From Heligmosomoides polygyrus polygyrus (Eukaryota; Nematoda; Chromadorea; Rhabditida; Heligmosomidae), in assembly GCA_947396885.1 (NCBI GenBank), contig OX377204.1, positions 7,254,001 through 7,318,000 on the forward strand: 64,000 nucleotides of DNA, given 5' to 3'. The position numbers and the translations under genes were made by a program. Positions within the stretch are counted from its first letter, which is position 1, and the number at the start of each line of letters is the position of its first letter. The notes below the pieces were generated by a model, which saw only the letters and a list, made by a program, of their open reading frames with translations, did no database searches and had not been told where the DNA came from. Below are positions 53,245 through 63,978 of this stretch, piece by piece.

Positions 53245-53559
53245 GGGTCACTCAAAAAGGCGACAACGCGGCTACCAATCAGGGGCCAGACTCGTCAACG
53301 AGTTACAGCAATTTAACATAGAAAATTGCAACCGAAATCTCTGATAGCGCGGCTTATCAAGCGATATGGTGAGCGATAAGCCGCGCTATCAGGGATTTCG
53401 GTTGTAAATTCTCTGTTAAAGTTATGTAAGTCGTTGATGAATCCGACTTCAAGACATCGACCACACATCGTGCCTCTGATCGTGCTACTCACGATTAGAG
53501 GTACGGTATATGGTCGATGTCCTGATTGGTAGCCGCGTTGTCGCCTTTTTGAATGACCC
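53245..53559. mobile_element. ~150-bp MITE split by an H-MITE
   Basis: GGGTCACTCAAAAAGGCGAC then AACGCGGCTACCAATCAGG at left is mirrored by CCTGATTGGTAGCCGCG then TTGTCGCCTTTTTGAATGAC at right. The inner mirror GACATCGACCACACATCG continues after the insert. Confidence 0.8.
53283..53450. mobile_element. H-MITE, TTACAGC subfamily, nested
   Basis: GGGCCAGACTCGTCAACGAG to CGTTGATGAATCCGACTTC. Left flank CAG; right flank decayed to AAG. Confidence 0.8.
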
Positions 53560-53832
53560 TTATTATTATTATATCATACCATATTAATATCCCACCATAT
53601 TTAGTTGTTGGTTTCGCATTATCAATCGATTTCTATCCAGTGATGACCATTTGAAGCGGGCATCACTGGCGTAACACTGATGGTCGACAAAGAAGTTCCA
53701 GAAAAAACAATATCAATCGATTTTATCGACTTTTCTCCGAAGTAACCCGTTTAAGGTAGGAATAACGTGAATGTATTGATTGATGGATAGGGTTCACATC
53801 AGGCTAACAGTATAGATAGCTTCTTACCAATT
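53560..53832. other. Unassigned stretch
   Basis: No recognised feature. Confidence 0.3.
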
Positions 53833-54066
53833 TAAGGATAAAGGTCGGAGTTAGTTAATCCCTTTTGCGAGATGCGCCACGCATTCTATCTCTACGGGAT
53901 ATCGTGGAGGCAGTTTGAATGCCTATACACTGACTTGCGGTGGCCAGCCGATGGACAAGTCTGTGTATTGTGCTTCGCTCCCAAACCCTCTAGCAAATCA
54001 CCGGTTCCAGGAGTGGTAGAAGTTGGCTTAGTCTGTAAATCTGAACCTCGGAATACACGCGCCATC
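53833..54066 (-). repeat. SINE-A, decayed, head lost
   Basis: GGATAAAGGTCGGAGTTAGT, GATGCGCCACGCATTCTATC and GCGGTGGCCAGCCGATGGAC are clear; the head half fades before the Z element. Confidence 0.65.
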
Positions 54067-54067
54067 T

Positions 54068-54421
54068 GGCGCCTCGGATCTATGTTAGTCGGGGGGGGGG
54101 GGACATAACTAAAAATCATGCAGTAAGTTAACTTTGGATTCAAGGAGTCGCTGTAAGGAAACAAAAGTGCCGGAGAAATAAGCAAACGAAACAACAAACA
54201 AAAAAATCGCCGCAGTTGTAAAGATGTCCCGGCGGGTGAGGCGTTTTCAAACACAGCTGACATCTTTGTTGTATTTTTTCATTAAAATTGACAGCTTTGG
54301 CCTTATTTTGTGGTCTAGAACCCGCTCCGTGAACCCCAAGTTAATTTTTTTGCATGATTTTTGGTTATGTCCCCTCTTCCCCTCCCCCCCCCCCCCCCGA
54401 CTACGATAGATCTGGCGCCTT
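54068..54421. mobile_element. Z element, copy 3, short, with 8-bp duplication
   Basis: GGCGCCTC at 54068-54075 and GGCGCCTT at 54414-54421 flank GGATCTATGTTAGTCGGGG and CGACTACGATAGATCT. The tandem duplication of the other copies is missing. Confidence 0.78.
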
Positions 54422-54558
54422 ATCCATTACTAGGGCAAAGCCCCAGCCAGTATTCATACTTGCCGTTAGGTCACCTGGTCCTTACACCAACGGCCAGGTG
54501 ACCTAACGGCAGGTATGAATACTAGCTGGGGTTTTGCCCTAGTAATGGATAAGGCGCC
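54414..54558. repeat. 145-bp near-perfect palindrome
   Basis: GGCGCCTTATCCATTACTAG and GGCAAAGCCCCAGC at left mirror GCTGGGGTTTTGCCCTAG and TAATGGATAAGGCGCC at right; CTTGCCGTTAGGTCACCTGG is mirrored in the centre. Z copy 3 inserted at its left tip. Confidence 0.88.
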
Positions 54559-55398
54559 GGATCTAGGTCGGTGATTGCTTCGAAAAATTTCTCCTTCCCG
54601 CTCGATAGATTTTGTCGAGCCATCGGTTCAGCGATCCCCCTTTCACTTTCGCTGGACTTTTTTCGTCGTCGGACTTCTCGCGCTTCACACCGCGCGCTCG
54701 TTTTCAAGCGGTGCTGCATCGCCGCAGCGCCTGCAGACCTCGTGTTGCAGCGCTTTTCCGCTTGCACTAGACACCCACTTATCCTCTCTCCGTCCTAGTG
54801 TGACGGCAGTCGAAGCCCCACTGAATTACCTTCTGTGATGCGTTTCGTTCGTTTGCCCGTCGTCCGTCGGGGCCGTCGCCTCAATATTGACGCAAAAACG
54901 TGCGCCGAGCGACGGACCCGGCGGTCATCGCCACCTACGACTTGCAGCCGGCCGCTCTTAGCACAGCGCCGCCCGTCAGATTCTCACAGTTTTTCTGTTC
55001 CTCGCCGCTTTTTCTCGATACGCCTGGGCGGTGAGGTCGTCGAGGTGATGTAGTGCGCGAATTACTCACTTCTTGCACGTGAACGAGCTTTAGATTTCAG
55101 AGCTTGATCTCTTTCATCGTGCCGACGGCCGGTTTCTTGCCGGCGTACTTCCACCTGTCCTTTTCGCTGACAGATTCATTACCGAGATTCTTGTCGGAAG
55201 GCGTGTTCCGCGCCCCGACCACCGTCCCTCCGCCGGCGGCCACTTTTATTGCGGCGCGTGTCTAGCTGGCGTGAGGCGCCACGCACTCCGGGTCTGGTTT
55301 CCGAGTTCTCGCCCTTCTCTGCTTCTTTGCTGACCTGGAGGTGATGGGGATAACCGTTGGCTTCAGGATGATTCCCGTCTCATTCTTCCTGAACTTTA
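54559..55398. other. GC-rich segment, unassigned
   Basis: Several overlapping open frames of 72-87 codons on both strands, basic and Arg/Ser-rich. No domain or splice chain is recognised. Confidence 0.25.
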
Positions 55399-55492
55399 TG
55401 ACGCGTATAGCGCAGTAGGAGGCGCTAGTTGTCGTGAGCTCTTGATTCAGGATTCTTGCTTCGATTCCCGCTGAGGCTGGCCCATAGCGCTC
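55399..55492 (+). repeat. SINE-A-like head, isolated
   Basis: GACGCGTATAGCGCAGTAGG (A box) and TTGCTTCGATTCCCGCTGAG (B box) with GGCTGGCCC match a SINE head with no body. Confidence 0.55.
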
Positions 55493-56057
55493 TTCTCATG
55501 CTCCATTTTTTCTATTCTTCATTCTTTTGTAGGATGTTTTTAAGACGCTCTAATGTGTACTGTATTTGTACATCAAAGTTTTGGTTTAATTACCCAAGTT
55601 TGAGGTAAACTGCGTCGAACAACTGGTGTATGTGCACCGAAGGACATATTCTGAACCAACGACATTCTAGCACTCTAGCTTCCCTCTGCAGTCATGATTA
55701 TGCCCTCAGCCTCTAGCGTTTTTGTTCACGTTTGCTGAAAACTGTGTGGTCTCTGCGCTCACCGACAACTCCAAATCACTTCCTTAAGTCGCCCGTCAGT
55801 TGTCTATGTGCTCAGGGTAAACAGTAGATGGCGAGAAGGGGCACCACATACATATGAAGCACAACGGTCGCTCTTATCAATCTTGTTGAATGCGCCACGC
55901 AGTTCACTTCCATGGCATTTAGAGACTTCCTTGACCAGCAGTTAAACGAGTAGGTGTTTTCTCCAAATTAGAGAACCGTGCGAGAATTTCTTCGATGCGA
56001 CGCACCGGATTCATTCAAGGTTCGTGTTTCGTCAGACCAACACACTCTGCAACTGAT
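55493..56057. other. Unassigned, with a SINE-A scrap at 55885-55925
   Basis: AATGCGCCACGCAGTTCACT is the only recognised piece. Confidence 0.35.
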
Positions 56058-56347
56058 AAAGGTAAAGGATGGCGTAAATGAATCCCTTTTGGGATGCGCC
56101 ACGAGTTCTATTTCTACGGATTTCGATTTCGTGGAGGCAATTTGAATGCGTATTTGGCCATACAATGACTTGCGGTGGCCAGCCGATGAACAAATCAGCG
56201 TTCTATCTTTCCCAGACAAGTCCGGTACCAATTCACCAACCTCGGAGGGATATAAGGCTTGATTGGCCTGGGCGGGAAATCCGAACCAGGAACCTTGTGT
56301 TGGGTGCATGTAACAGCCGGCATCTGCGGCTACGCTACACGCGCCCC
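56058..56347 (-). mobile_element. SINE-A, full length
   Basis: Tail AAAGGTAAAGGATGG, body, and head ending CTACGCTACACGCGCCC; the head lacks part of CTCCTCCGACTG. Flanks share CTCTGC. Confidence 0.85.
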
Positions 56348-56384
56348 TCTGCTTTTGGTAGAGCGGCGTATTGCTGGCTGGCTT

Positions 56385-56662
56385 AACAATGTTTATAGTA
56401 CTGCTGTGCCACGAGGTTGTTAGGTGGAATTTTATTGGCCTGACGTTTCGATCGTCTCGTCGTCTTCAGAGGCACGATGCTCCACCGCCTGAGTGTAGCG
56501 ATTGCGCTACCACTCTTCGTCAGTGAGATCAGTAGTGGTAGCGCAATCGCTACACTCAGGCGGTAGACCATCGTACCTCTGAAGACGACGAGACGGTCGA
56601 AACATCAGGCCAATAAAGTTCCATTAACAGCCTCGTGGCACAGCAGTACTAAAAACATTGTT
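56385..56662. mobile_element. PLE-derived palindrome with two hammerhead-like motifs
   Basis: AACAATGTTTATAGTACTGC and GTGCCACGAGG at left mirror CCTCGTGGCACAGCAGTACT and AAAAACATTGTTAA at right. Motifs: minus 56442-56471 and plus 56577-56606 (CTCTGAAGACGACGAGACGG then TCGAAAC). The centre is the tight mirror TGAGTGTAGCGATTGCGCTA. Confidence 0.75.
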
Positions 56663-56721
56663 AACACCAATGCCGAGATTCCAAGATGAGAGGACGTGGA
56701 GTTTGCCGGCTGGTTTGTCTG

Positions 56722-56888
56722 GGAAGAGTAAAGGTTGGAAGATTCGTCGCCTGGCTACCGCAAGTGTTTTTTTTTTACGCTAAGCAAAGTGCATTCAGAT
56801 TGCCTACATGATATCCCATAGAAGTAGAGTCCATGGCGCATCCCAAAAGGGATCGGTGAACGGCTATCTTTTTCCCTTATCCTTTACG
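56722..56888 (+). repeat. SINE-A 3' half
   Basis: TTGTCTGGGAAGAGTAAAGG through GATATCCCATAGAAGTAGAG to TTATCCTTTACG; head missing. Confidence 0.65.
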
Positions 56889-57286
56889 AGGCAACATTCA
56901 AAGTCTACATACTTGAGTCCCAAACTGTTTGCGTAAGGATCAAGGCGCCAACTAGTTTCCGTAGATTGCATTTACGGAACCAAATAAGGATATGTGGGAC
57001 CGGTTGCTTCTAAGAAGGCAGACGTTTTCCAGCGTTCTACCAACGGGATGGAAGCGCTATTGCGATTCCACATTTGTGAAGGTCACAGCCGGCTAGAGAT
57101 CTACCTTTGTGCCTAGGAACTGAGCGTTTTTAATGACATTCAGACCGATAACCATGCCTTCCTTCTTTCGCTGAACTGTCTAGGTGGAGCAAAACTGCAT
57201 TTTTCGTTTGGCAGTCATTTCATAGGTTAAATATGTATTCAAACATGGCCTGAAGTCTTGCCGAGAGATGAATGGTGTGGCGTATT
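56889..57286. other. Unassigned stretch
   Basis: No recognised feature. Confidence 0.3.
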
Positions 57287-57587
57287 GTAAATGGGGGTGC
57301 TGTAGCGCAGTAGGGGAACGCGCCGGCTGTCGCATGCACCCAATACCAGGTTCCTGGTTCAGATTTCCCAGCCTTCCATCCCTCCCGAGGTCGGTGAATT
57401 GGTGCCGCACTTGTCTGGAAAGGATAAAGCGCTGACTTGCTCATCGGCTGGCCACCACAAGTCATTTTATAAGCCAAATGCGCATTCAAATAACCTCCTC
57501 GACATCCCGTAGTAGTAGAGTGCGTGGCGCATCCCAAAAGGGATTGAGTAACGCCGTCCTTTATCCTTTATCCTTATCGTAAATGGG
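57287..57587 (+). mobile_element. SINE-A with 9-bp target duplication
   Basis: GTAAATGGG at 57287-57295 and 57579-57587 bracket the copy. The A box reads TGTAGCGCAGTAGGGG; small deletions lie in the middle. Confidence 0.88.
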
Positions 57588-58028
57588 TTGATTAAGAGCG
57601 ACTTGTCGTAGTCGGAGGGAGGTTTTATGTCTCAGCATCCTCTCGCTTGAATTTGTACCAGAGCTTAAGATGCCGTCAAATGGTGAACGAAGAGCTAAAT
57701 GAACTCATCAGAATTTCATGTGATGTCGTTGGATGCCGGATGCAACTGTATCCCTAGTGCTGTCCCCTTCTTCTACTCTTCTTCCCCTTTATGGTCTTTG
57801 TCTTCGCCTTATTAGAGCCCTTTGTTTCCTGCTTTGCTGTCGGTATTTGTTAGAGGCTGCGTTTTTGTCATTTTTGTCCAAGGGGCCTGAGTTAAGAGGC
57901 ATTTGTGTATCAGTCGCTGTGCTCCGTATCGTTGATGAAGCTTCCTACATCGATTAGTCGGTGAAGGCGTTCGATACTCGAAGCCTTCCCGCCGTCCGGT
58001 GACACCAGTACAAATCCCTCCTTAAATG
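57588..58028. other. Unassigned stretch
   Basis: No recognised feature. Confidence 0.3.
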
Positions 58029-58276
58029 ATAAGAGATAAAGGACAGCGTTACCCAATCTTTTTTGGGATGCGCCACGCGTTCAACTTCCACTTGGTGTCG
58101 TGGAGGCGATTTGAATCCGTATTTGGCTAATACAGTGACTTGCGATGGCCAGCCGATGAACAAGTCAGTGCTTTATACTTCCCAGGCAAGTCTGTCACCA
58201 ATTACCGATCCCGGAGGAATAGAGGGGATGGTTGGCCTGGGCGGGACACCCGAACCAGGAACCTGGTATCGGGCTC
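58029..58276 (-). repeat. SINE-A, head-truncated
   Basis: GATAAAGGACAGCGTTACCC to CCAGGAACCTGGTATCGGG; A-box end missing. Faces the next copy. Confidence 0.75.
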
Positions 58277-58283
58277 CAACCCC

Positions 58284-58450
58284 TTTGTCGATGAATTGGT
58301 ACTAAACTTGTCTAGGAACTGAGTAGCATTGACTGATTCATCGGTTGGACACCTCAAGCCCCTCTGTAAACGAAAATACGGATAGCCTTCGTGAGATTCC
58401 GTAGAAGCAGAATGCGTGGCGCAATCTCAAAAAGGCATTCATTATCGCCG
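58284..58450 (+). repeat. SINE-A, head-truncated, decayed, opposite orientation
   Basis: GATGAATTGGTACTAAACTT to GTAGAAGCAGAATGCGTGGC. With the preceding copy it forms a head-to-head pair that lacks both heads. Confidence 0.65.
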
Positions 58451-59369
58451 ACTCTTAGTTTTTGCCGCATTTGCTGCTGTGTGGTAGGTATCTGCCGCTT
58501 TTCTCATCGTCTCCTAGTCTGACTAGTTTGCTGAAACAAGACAGGTTTCACAGAGAATCGTCCCCTAATAAGCGGAGATGCTATCAGCGTCCAATACTAT
58601 GCTACTGAACGTGGAAATCGATACTGCACGCTTCGAGCGGTAATGATGACTGCACCGCACGGCAGTAATTGCACTTTTCGGCCGCTCTATTGTGCACTAA
58701 ATGGGTGCAGTCGTCGTGTTTTCGTGAGCAGCATCTCATTACGGTCTCCCGAACTTCTTATTCTTTGCGGCTGCCAACGTTCAATTCCCAAGATTGGGTC
58801 CTATTGCTGCCTATTTGCCATGTAACGGTCTCACCTAGCCCATATTTGGCGAGAATCTATTCGTGTTTCGCTGAAGGAGCTGCGTAGTCATAGGGTCAGA
58901 AACGATTTTCCTGCACTCAATCTGCCTAACAGTTTTGCACTTCAACCCAGGATTCGACTCGCTTCTTCTCGGTTTTTTCAAGGTATTTCTAACAAACCGG
59001 CGTCAAGATCTTCAAAAAAGTGGTTGCTTGCGAAGAACTGGCTCGGCGGTTGACGAGAGCCACTGTATCGCTCAGGTACTATACAACAAGAGGCTGTGAA
59101 TGCCGGCTTTCCAGGGGTCTTCGTTAAGGGGAGCGGGATCAAGTATTTCTGTTGAACAGTGTGAGATTTTTAAGGAAGCGGTCATTGTTTTTGCATATCT
59201 ATGGCAACGTCTATACTTGCTGCCCGGCGACACACTAGCATAGTATATCATACTGACCGGTACTTCGCACAGTCTTGTCGCTGGTTTTTCTAGAGTACGA
59301 CTCTGTAAGTGAGGGAAGTTTTTGTGGCGATAAGAGGCGGCGGCTACTATTCCCTAGCGTCAAGCCTAA
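58451..59369. other. Unassigned stretch
   Basis: No recognised feature in ~920 bp. Confidence 0.3.
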
Positions 59370-59501
59370 GGCCCCGTTCATACTTCCGACGCCGTGCGAC
59401 GCGATGGCATGTATAGTGGCCAAACTGATTGATCGCGTCGCTGGATCAATGTAGCCACAATACGTGGCGTGGCCCGCTCGGCGTCGAAGTATAAACGGCC
59501 C
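59370..59501. mobile_element. T-MITE, TAA on both sides
   Basis: GGCCCCGTTCATACTTCCGA to GTCGAAGTATAAACGGCC, TAA at 59367-59369 and 59502-59504. Confidence 0.8.
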
Positions 59502-59917
59502 TAACGAAGCATAATATGGGAATGATCAATATCGATTGATTTCTCATGCGGTCGCGTCGGTATAAGTAACATAATCTGTCTATATTTATGATCTGCCGCT
59601 GAAGTATAAACGCTGCCTCATACCAGAGTGTTTGGCAAAGTCTTATGGCATTTGATTAAAACAATTAAACTGCCATTATTTCCATGGCAGATCATAAATA
59701 TAGATGAATTCTTCACAAGGTCTTATCGAAAGAAAGAGGAAGAAGTAATTAGATTAGTAATTAGTTTGTAAAGTAATTAGTAATTAGAAGTAATTCTTGT
59801 GTAATCGCACAGCGCTGCGACTGATGGAAATCTGCGGCAGTTAAGCCGCGGCCATCATTTTCGCATCACGCCTTTGGTGTGGTTTATACTCTTGCTGAAG
59901 CTCGACCAGAACAGTCA
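59502..59917. other. Unassigned AT-rich stretch
   Basis: Contains GATCTGCCGCTGAAGTATAA, a T-MITE-like scrap near 59590, and TAATTAGTAATTAG repeats near 59745-59790. Confidence 0.3.
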
Positions 59918-60118
59918 TATGTACCATTTTTACGTCAAACTGGACGCTCTTCTAAACGATTTGACACTTCTGAAATCAAAATGAGTTTCTTACACGTTAA
60001 GCTAGAGACTCTCCAAGACCATTAGGACAATCTTTGTTCGAGGAAAATTTATTGTAATTTTATTTGAATTTTTTTAAATTCACCGAATTGATTGTCCAAT
60101 TTGACGTGAAAGTTGTAT
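59918..60118. mobile_element. W-family, 200-bp deletion derivative
   Basis: GTACCATTTTTACGTCAAAC to TTTGACGTGAAAGTTGTATA; both W ends are kept while nearly all the arms are lost. Confidence 0.65.
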
Positions 60119-60312
60119 AAATCGATCCGTTTAACGGTCTTATCGATGTAGTGGTTCTCATACGAGCTGCTGAGGCGTAAACTCTGCCTACTAGTTACTA
60201 GAACTTTTAGGCAAAGACCTTGCCCGAAAGGCCGTCTCGGCCAGAGCATATAAGGGTATTGCAAAGAAGGGTCCCCTCACGGGCTACTTTGTGCTATTTC
60301 CCTTGTAAAATA
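60119..60312. other. Unassigned stretch
   Basis: No recognised feature. Confidence 0.3.
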
Positions 60313-60822
60313 GCTTTTTTGGATCCATCCTAATCCGGAGGGTCACACAATAAAAAGCATGTAATAACTCGACTTGGGATTTACCGACCAGCTCCTGCAG
60401 AAGAAGATAGGACCTTAACGAAACAAAAAACGAACAGACAAACAAAAAAATGAAATCGCCGCGTTTTTACAACCGTCTCGGTGGGCAAAGAGCAACGCAA
60501 TGGAGGCTTGCCTCGTGCTGCCACCGTCTACATGTTATAACCAGGGTCTAACATGGTGAGGAAGGCGCATAGAGCCGCATGTCATGTGCTGACCGTCGCG
60601 TGACATGTTATAACCAGGATCTAACATGGTGAAGAGAGCACGTAACTTTGCCTGCTTACAATTGCGACGAAAACAATTGTAATTATTTCGTTCTTTTCTT
60701 AGTGAATTTTTCTGGTTTAGGTCCTGTTTTGTTCTACAGGGGTCGCTCGGTAAGTCTCAAGTCGATTTATTACATGCTTTTTAGTTATGTTCCCCCTCGG
60801 ACTAGAATAGATCCGCTTTTTT
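60313..60822. mobile_element. Z element, copy 4, with exact 8-bp duplication
   Basis: GCTTTTTT at 60313-60320 and 60815-60822 bracket GGATCCATCCTAATCCGG and CTCGGACTAGAATAGATCC. The ~70-bp tandem duplication (CATGTTATAACCAGG twice) is present. Confidence 0.87.
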
Positions 60823-61482
60823 CAATCTTGATGCCGTTGTAAAACATAGTGCGGATTGCTTCCTTCCATCCCCCCCCCCCCATTAGGATAGGAGCTTCAT
60901 CGAAGGGTCTCCCACCTATGCGAAGTACATGGCAGATCCAGAGAGATGAGAGATTGGCTAACGCCATTACATTCTCTTTATTCGCCCCAGTGGATGTACA
61001 GATGTGTTATAACCAGATGCGGTCTAAATTCTACCCAAATGACAGTTAGGGCCCTTGGTTGGACACCATTCTTCTCGCAGAAGAGGCTTTTAGACTGGTG
61101 CCTCACGCTTCGAGCCGTGGAACGTCCAGCCACTTTCAGGGGGACGTGTAAGCTGGCGGGCCCCGGTGTGAACTCATCGATCCGCTCTCTTCCGCCGCAA
61201 TTCCTCATCCCAGCATCGCTGCGCGACTGGTTGTGTCGGTGTTTTTCGGGCACATGATGACGGATGATAACTTTCGCAGCGTCCTGTAATTGTGCGGTGG
61301 TAATTGTTGTGAACTGCGGTCTTGTTGCTCTGTTTTGCGTCGACAGCTCCAGAAACTGTTCGATTTCTGTCGCGCTGAATGGTAACGTCGTTATTTTGGT
61401 AGAGATGACGTGATAGCATCTAGTGTTTAGTGGACTCCACGTCTTCTCATATTGAAAGCACGGCATAGGTGATAAGGACATC
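60823..61482. other. Unassigned stretch
   Basis: A poly-C run lies at ~60870. A minus-strand frame at 60978-61481 spans 167 codons (PGPASLHVPLKVAGRSTARS) with no recognised domain, and a plus frame of 103 codons overlaps it. A coding role is possible but unproven. Confidence 0.25.
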
Positions 61483-61642
61483 TATAGTGCTTCGGTATGT
61501 CGAGGTTGTTATGTGGAGCTTTTATTAGCCTGACACTTCGACCGTCCCGTTGTCTTCAGATGCCTAAAAAGAGGCGGATTGGGAAAAAACGTCAGGCCAA
61601 TAAAAGTTCCAGCTAACAACCTCGTCATACAGAAGTACTATA
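61483..61642. mobile_element. PLE-derived palindrome, short
   Basis: CTATAGTGCTTCGGTATGTC and GAGGTTGTTATGTGGAGC at left mirror GTTCCAGCTAACAACCTCG and AGAAGTACTATAG at right. A minus hammerhead-like motif lies at 61532-61561; its plus partner is mostly deleted. Confidence 0.65.
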
Positions 61643-61764
61643 GAAGGCTTAACATCTTGGGTTTACTATCGCGCACTTTTCTTACGTGAGTTATGAAGGG
61701 TGGAGACCATCAGCTTTGTGGTCGTTATTCAGCGATCTACGGCTAAGTAGGTCCCCAACGAACT

Positions 61765-61892
61765 CTTCTACCTTGAACTTCCAGCTCTGTAGTGTGTTCT
61801 TCAGAGCGAACTCTCCGCTAGCACACGATCATATGCCATCTGAGACGACTTTCGCGCACCGAGAGTTGAATTGGAGCGATTCCAAAACGGTG
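61765..61892 (+). repeat. Direct repeat, first copy
   Basis: TCTACCTTGAACTTCCAGCT, GTGTTCTTCAGAGCGAACTC and CGCGCACCGAGAGTTGAATT recur from 62222, where they are interrupted. Confidence 0.65.
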
Positions 61893-62318
61893 TCGTATGT
61901 TCTCAAGGGCTATCTTCCCCTTATCCATTTTGATGACAGTGTGACTCAGTTGTGTGCCGTATTTCCACGAAGATAGGGCTTCGTTTTCAGTCCTAAAAAC
62001 GGCTGCCCACGTAACCTTTTTTTATCGAATTTCTTGCGTCAGTTCGTAGGGATGACTCATGTTCTTTATCGGACGCAAGCCTTTACATAGTTGTCTTGAA
62101 CTTGTCCGAATCTATTCTAGTCGCAGGGGCGCTGCTTGAAAAGGGAGACAAACATAGACGGTGTGGCTTCTCTGGGCTAGGAACTTGCAAACAAAATAAT
62201 TCTGCGAACGGGAAAGTCTTTAACGTCCTCTTCTTCCTTGAATTTCCTGCTCTGTAGTGCATTCATCAGAGTGAACTCTCTGCTTGACACGAATCGTTGC
62301 ATTCATATGCTATCTCAC

Positions 62319-62448
62319 GCCCCGTTTATACTTCCGACGTCGAGCGACGATGGCATGAAAAGTGGCTAAATTGATAAATCGCGTCACTTAATCAATATGG
62401 CCACTATACGTGGCGTTGCGTCGCTCGGCGTCGAAGTATAAACGGGCC
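62319..62448. mobile_element. T-MITE inside the direct repeat
   Basis: GCCCCGTTTATACTTCCGAC to GTCGAAGTATAAACGGGCC, TTA at right, decayed TCA at left. Confidence 0.78.
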
Positions 62449-62451
62449 TTA

Positions 62452-62909
62452 CCAGGAAAGTATCTCAAGGGTAGGTCGAAAGTGTTGTATATGGGCAGAA
62501 TCGCCTCTCTGTGGGAAACAACAAAATGCAGTTATCTCGATCCCAATACAACTCTGCGCAGAGTTAGGGAGGACGAAAGTTGGACCGTTGGCGGCCTTAG
62601 CCCCATGCTTGCACGTGGAGGGCGGGCTCGGATTGGCTGGAAACAGCGATGATGAGTCAGCGGCGGTGGCGAAGGGGGTAGAAGGACGGCATAATCCCCA
62701 TGATCGCTGTTTCCAGCCAACTTGAGCACGTACAACGCGTGCAAGCCGAGAACTTACGCTGCCAACAGCCCAACTTCCATCGTCCCTAACTCTGCGCAGG
62801 GTTGTATTGGGGTGGAGATATTTGCATTTTGTTGTATCCCAGAGAGAAGCGATTCTGCCCATATACAACACTTAGGCCGTTCCGACCTACCGTTGAGATA
62901 GTTTCCTGG
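62452..62909. mobile_element. V-family foldback, copy 2
   Basis: CCAGGAAAGTATCTCAAGGG to TTGAGATAGTTTCCTGG, with TTA on both sides (62449-62451, 62910-62912). The left TTA is the T-MITE's right TTA. The centre has GGCGGTGGCGAAGGGGG, matching the A-box-like tract of copy 1. Confidence 0.75.
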
Positions 62910-62955
62910 TTAGACGGTTCTCGCGCACCGCGAGTTGAACTGGAGCGATTCTAGT

Positions 62956-63533
62956 GTTTCGCCCTTATAAAATAGTTCACTCACAGTTTTACTGTAGTTG
63001 ACAGGATGACTGAACGAAGCGCCCTTCTCTATGATAGAGCCGTTTTTTCTGTTCGTTCAGCTAGAACAGTTCTCATCCTGCTGGATTACTTCAGCACTCA
63101 CCTTCAGTTTTCCGTTGTTCTCATTGTTCTTTCCCGTTGTTTGGAGCTTTTTGGGGCGATTATAAAGTTTTATATAAACTTTAGGGAGCAGGTGAACGTA
63201 GCGCACTCGAATGACTGATCTCCTCGTTCTGAATAAAAGGGCAACATTTGCTTGTGGCGGACAGCGTCGGCCATAAAATCGCGGTTTCAAAGCGATATAA
63301 TATAACGGTCATATGTAACTTGAAGCTATTGCTTTGGGCGATTTAAGATATTCCATTGATCTTGTATGCTTCCGCATGAGATCAAGTTTTTTTATTTGTT
63401 ATTTTGTTTTATTTTTTATTATTTTGAATGACCACTACGGACTGCCACCAGGCTGTTATGGGTCATTATTGATCATGCAAAAATTCCAACTTGGCCCGGT
63501 GTGGTTTTCAGGGTGTTTATAAGGACACAAGAT
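62956..63533. other. Unassigned stretch
   Basis: No recognised feature. Confidence 0.3.
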
Positions 63534-63815
63534 GCTGATACTCAATCCCTTTTGGGATGCGCCACGCATTCTACTTCTACGGGATGTCGTGGAGGCGATC
63601 TGAACGCGTACTTAGCCTATACAATGACCGCCCGCAGTGACCCCCGGTCGCCAGCAGATAAACAATCAGCTGTTTATCCTTCCCAGGGAAGTCTGGTACC
63701 AATTCACAGACCCAAAGGGATGGAAGGCTTGGTTAGCCTGGGCGAGAAACCCGAACCGGGAACCTGGTATGGGGTGCACGCGAGAACCGACACCTCGGGC
63801 TGCGCTATACGCGGT
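63534..63815 (-). mobile_element. SINE-A, tail lost
   Basis: ACTCAATCCCTTTTGGGATG through the body to GGCTGCGCTATACGCGG; the GGATAAAGG tail is missing and a GCAGTGACCCCCGGTCG insertion replaces part of the body. Confidence 0.8.
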
Positions 63816-63978
63816 GCTTATAAATTGGCTAAACTTCGCTTAATCGGAATATCCATGGAAAAATATGATTGTAGTTGTCTTAGTTCCGGCCAGGAAGGCG
63901 TTAACTTACGCCTATGGTAAGAATAATTTCCAATGTAGCTCAGTATTTAAACGTTGACTTGCAGTAATCAGTCTCTTA

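Larger units (their letters stand above)
62222..62955 (+). repeat. Direct repeat, second copy, split by T-MITE and V
   Basis: TTCCTTGAATTTCCTGCTCT and GTGCATTCATCAGAGTGAAC (62222-62316) resume as TCGCGCACCGCGAGTTGAAC (62918-62955) after ~600 bp of inserted elements. Confidence 0.65.
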
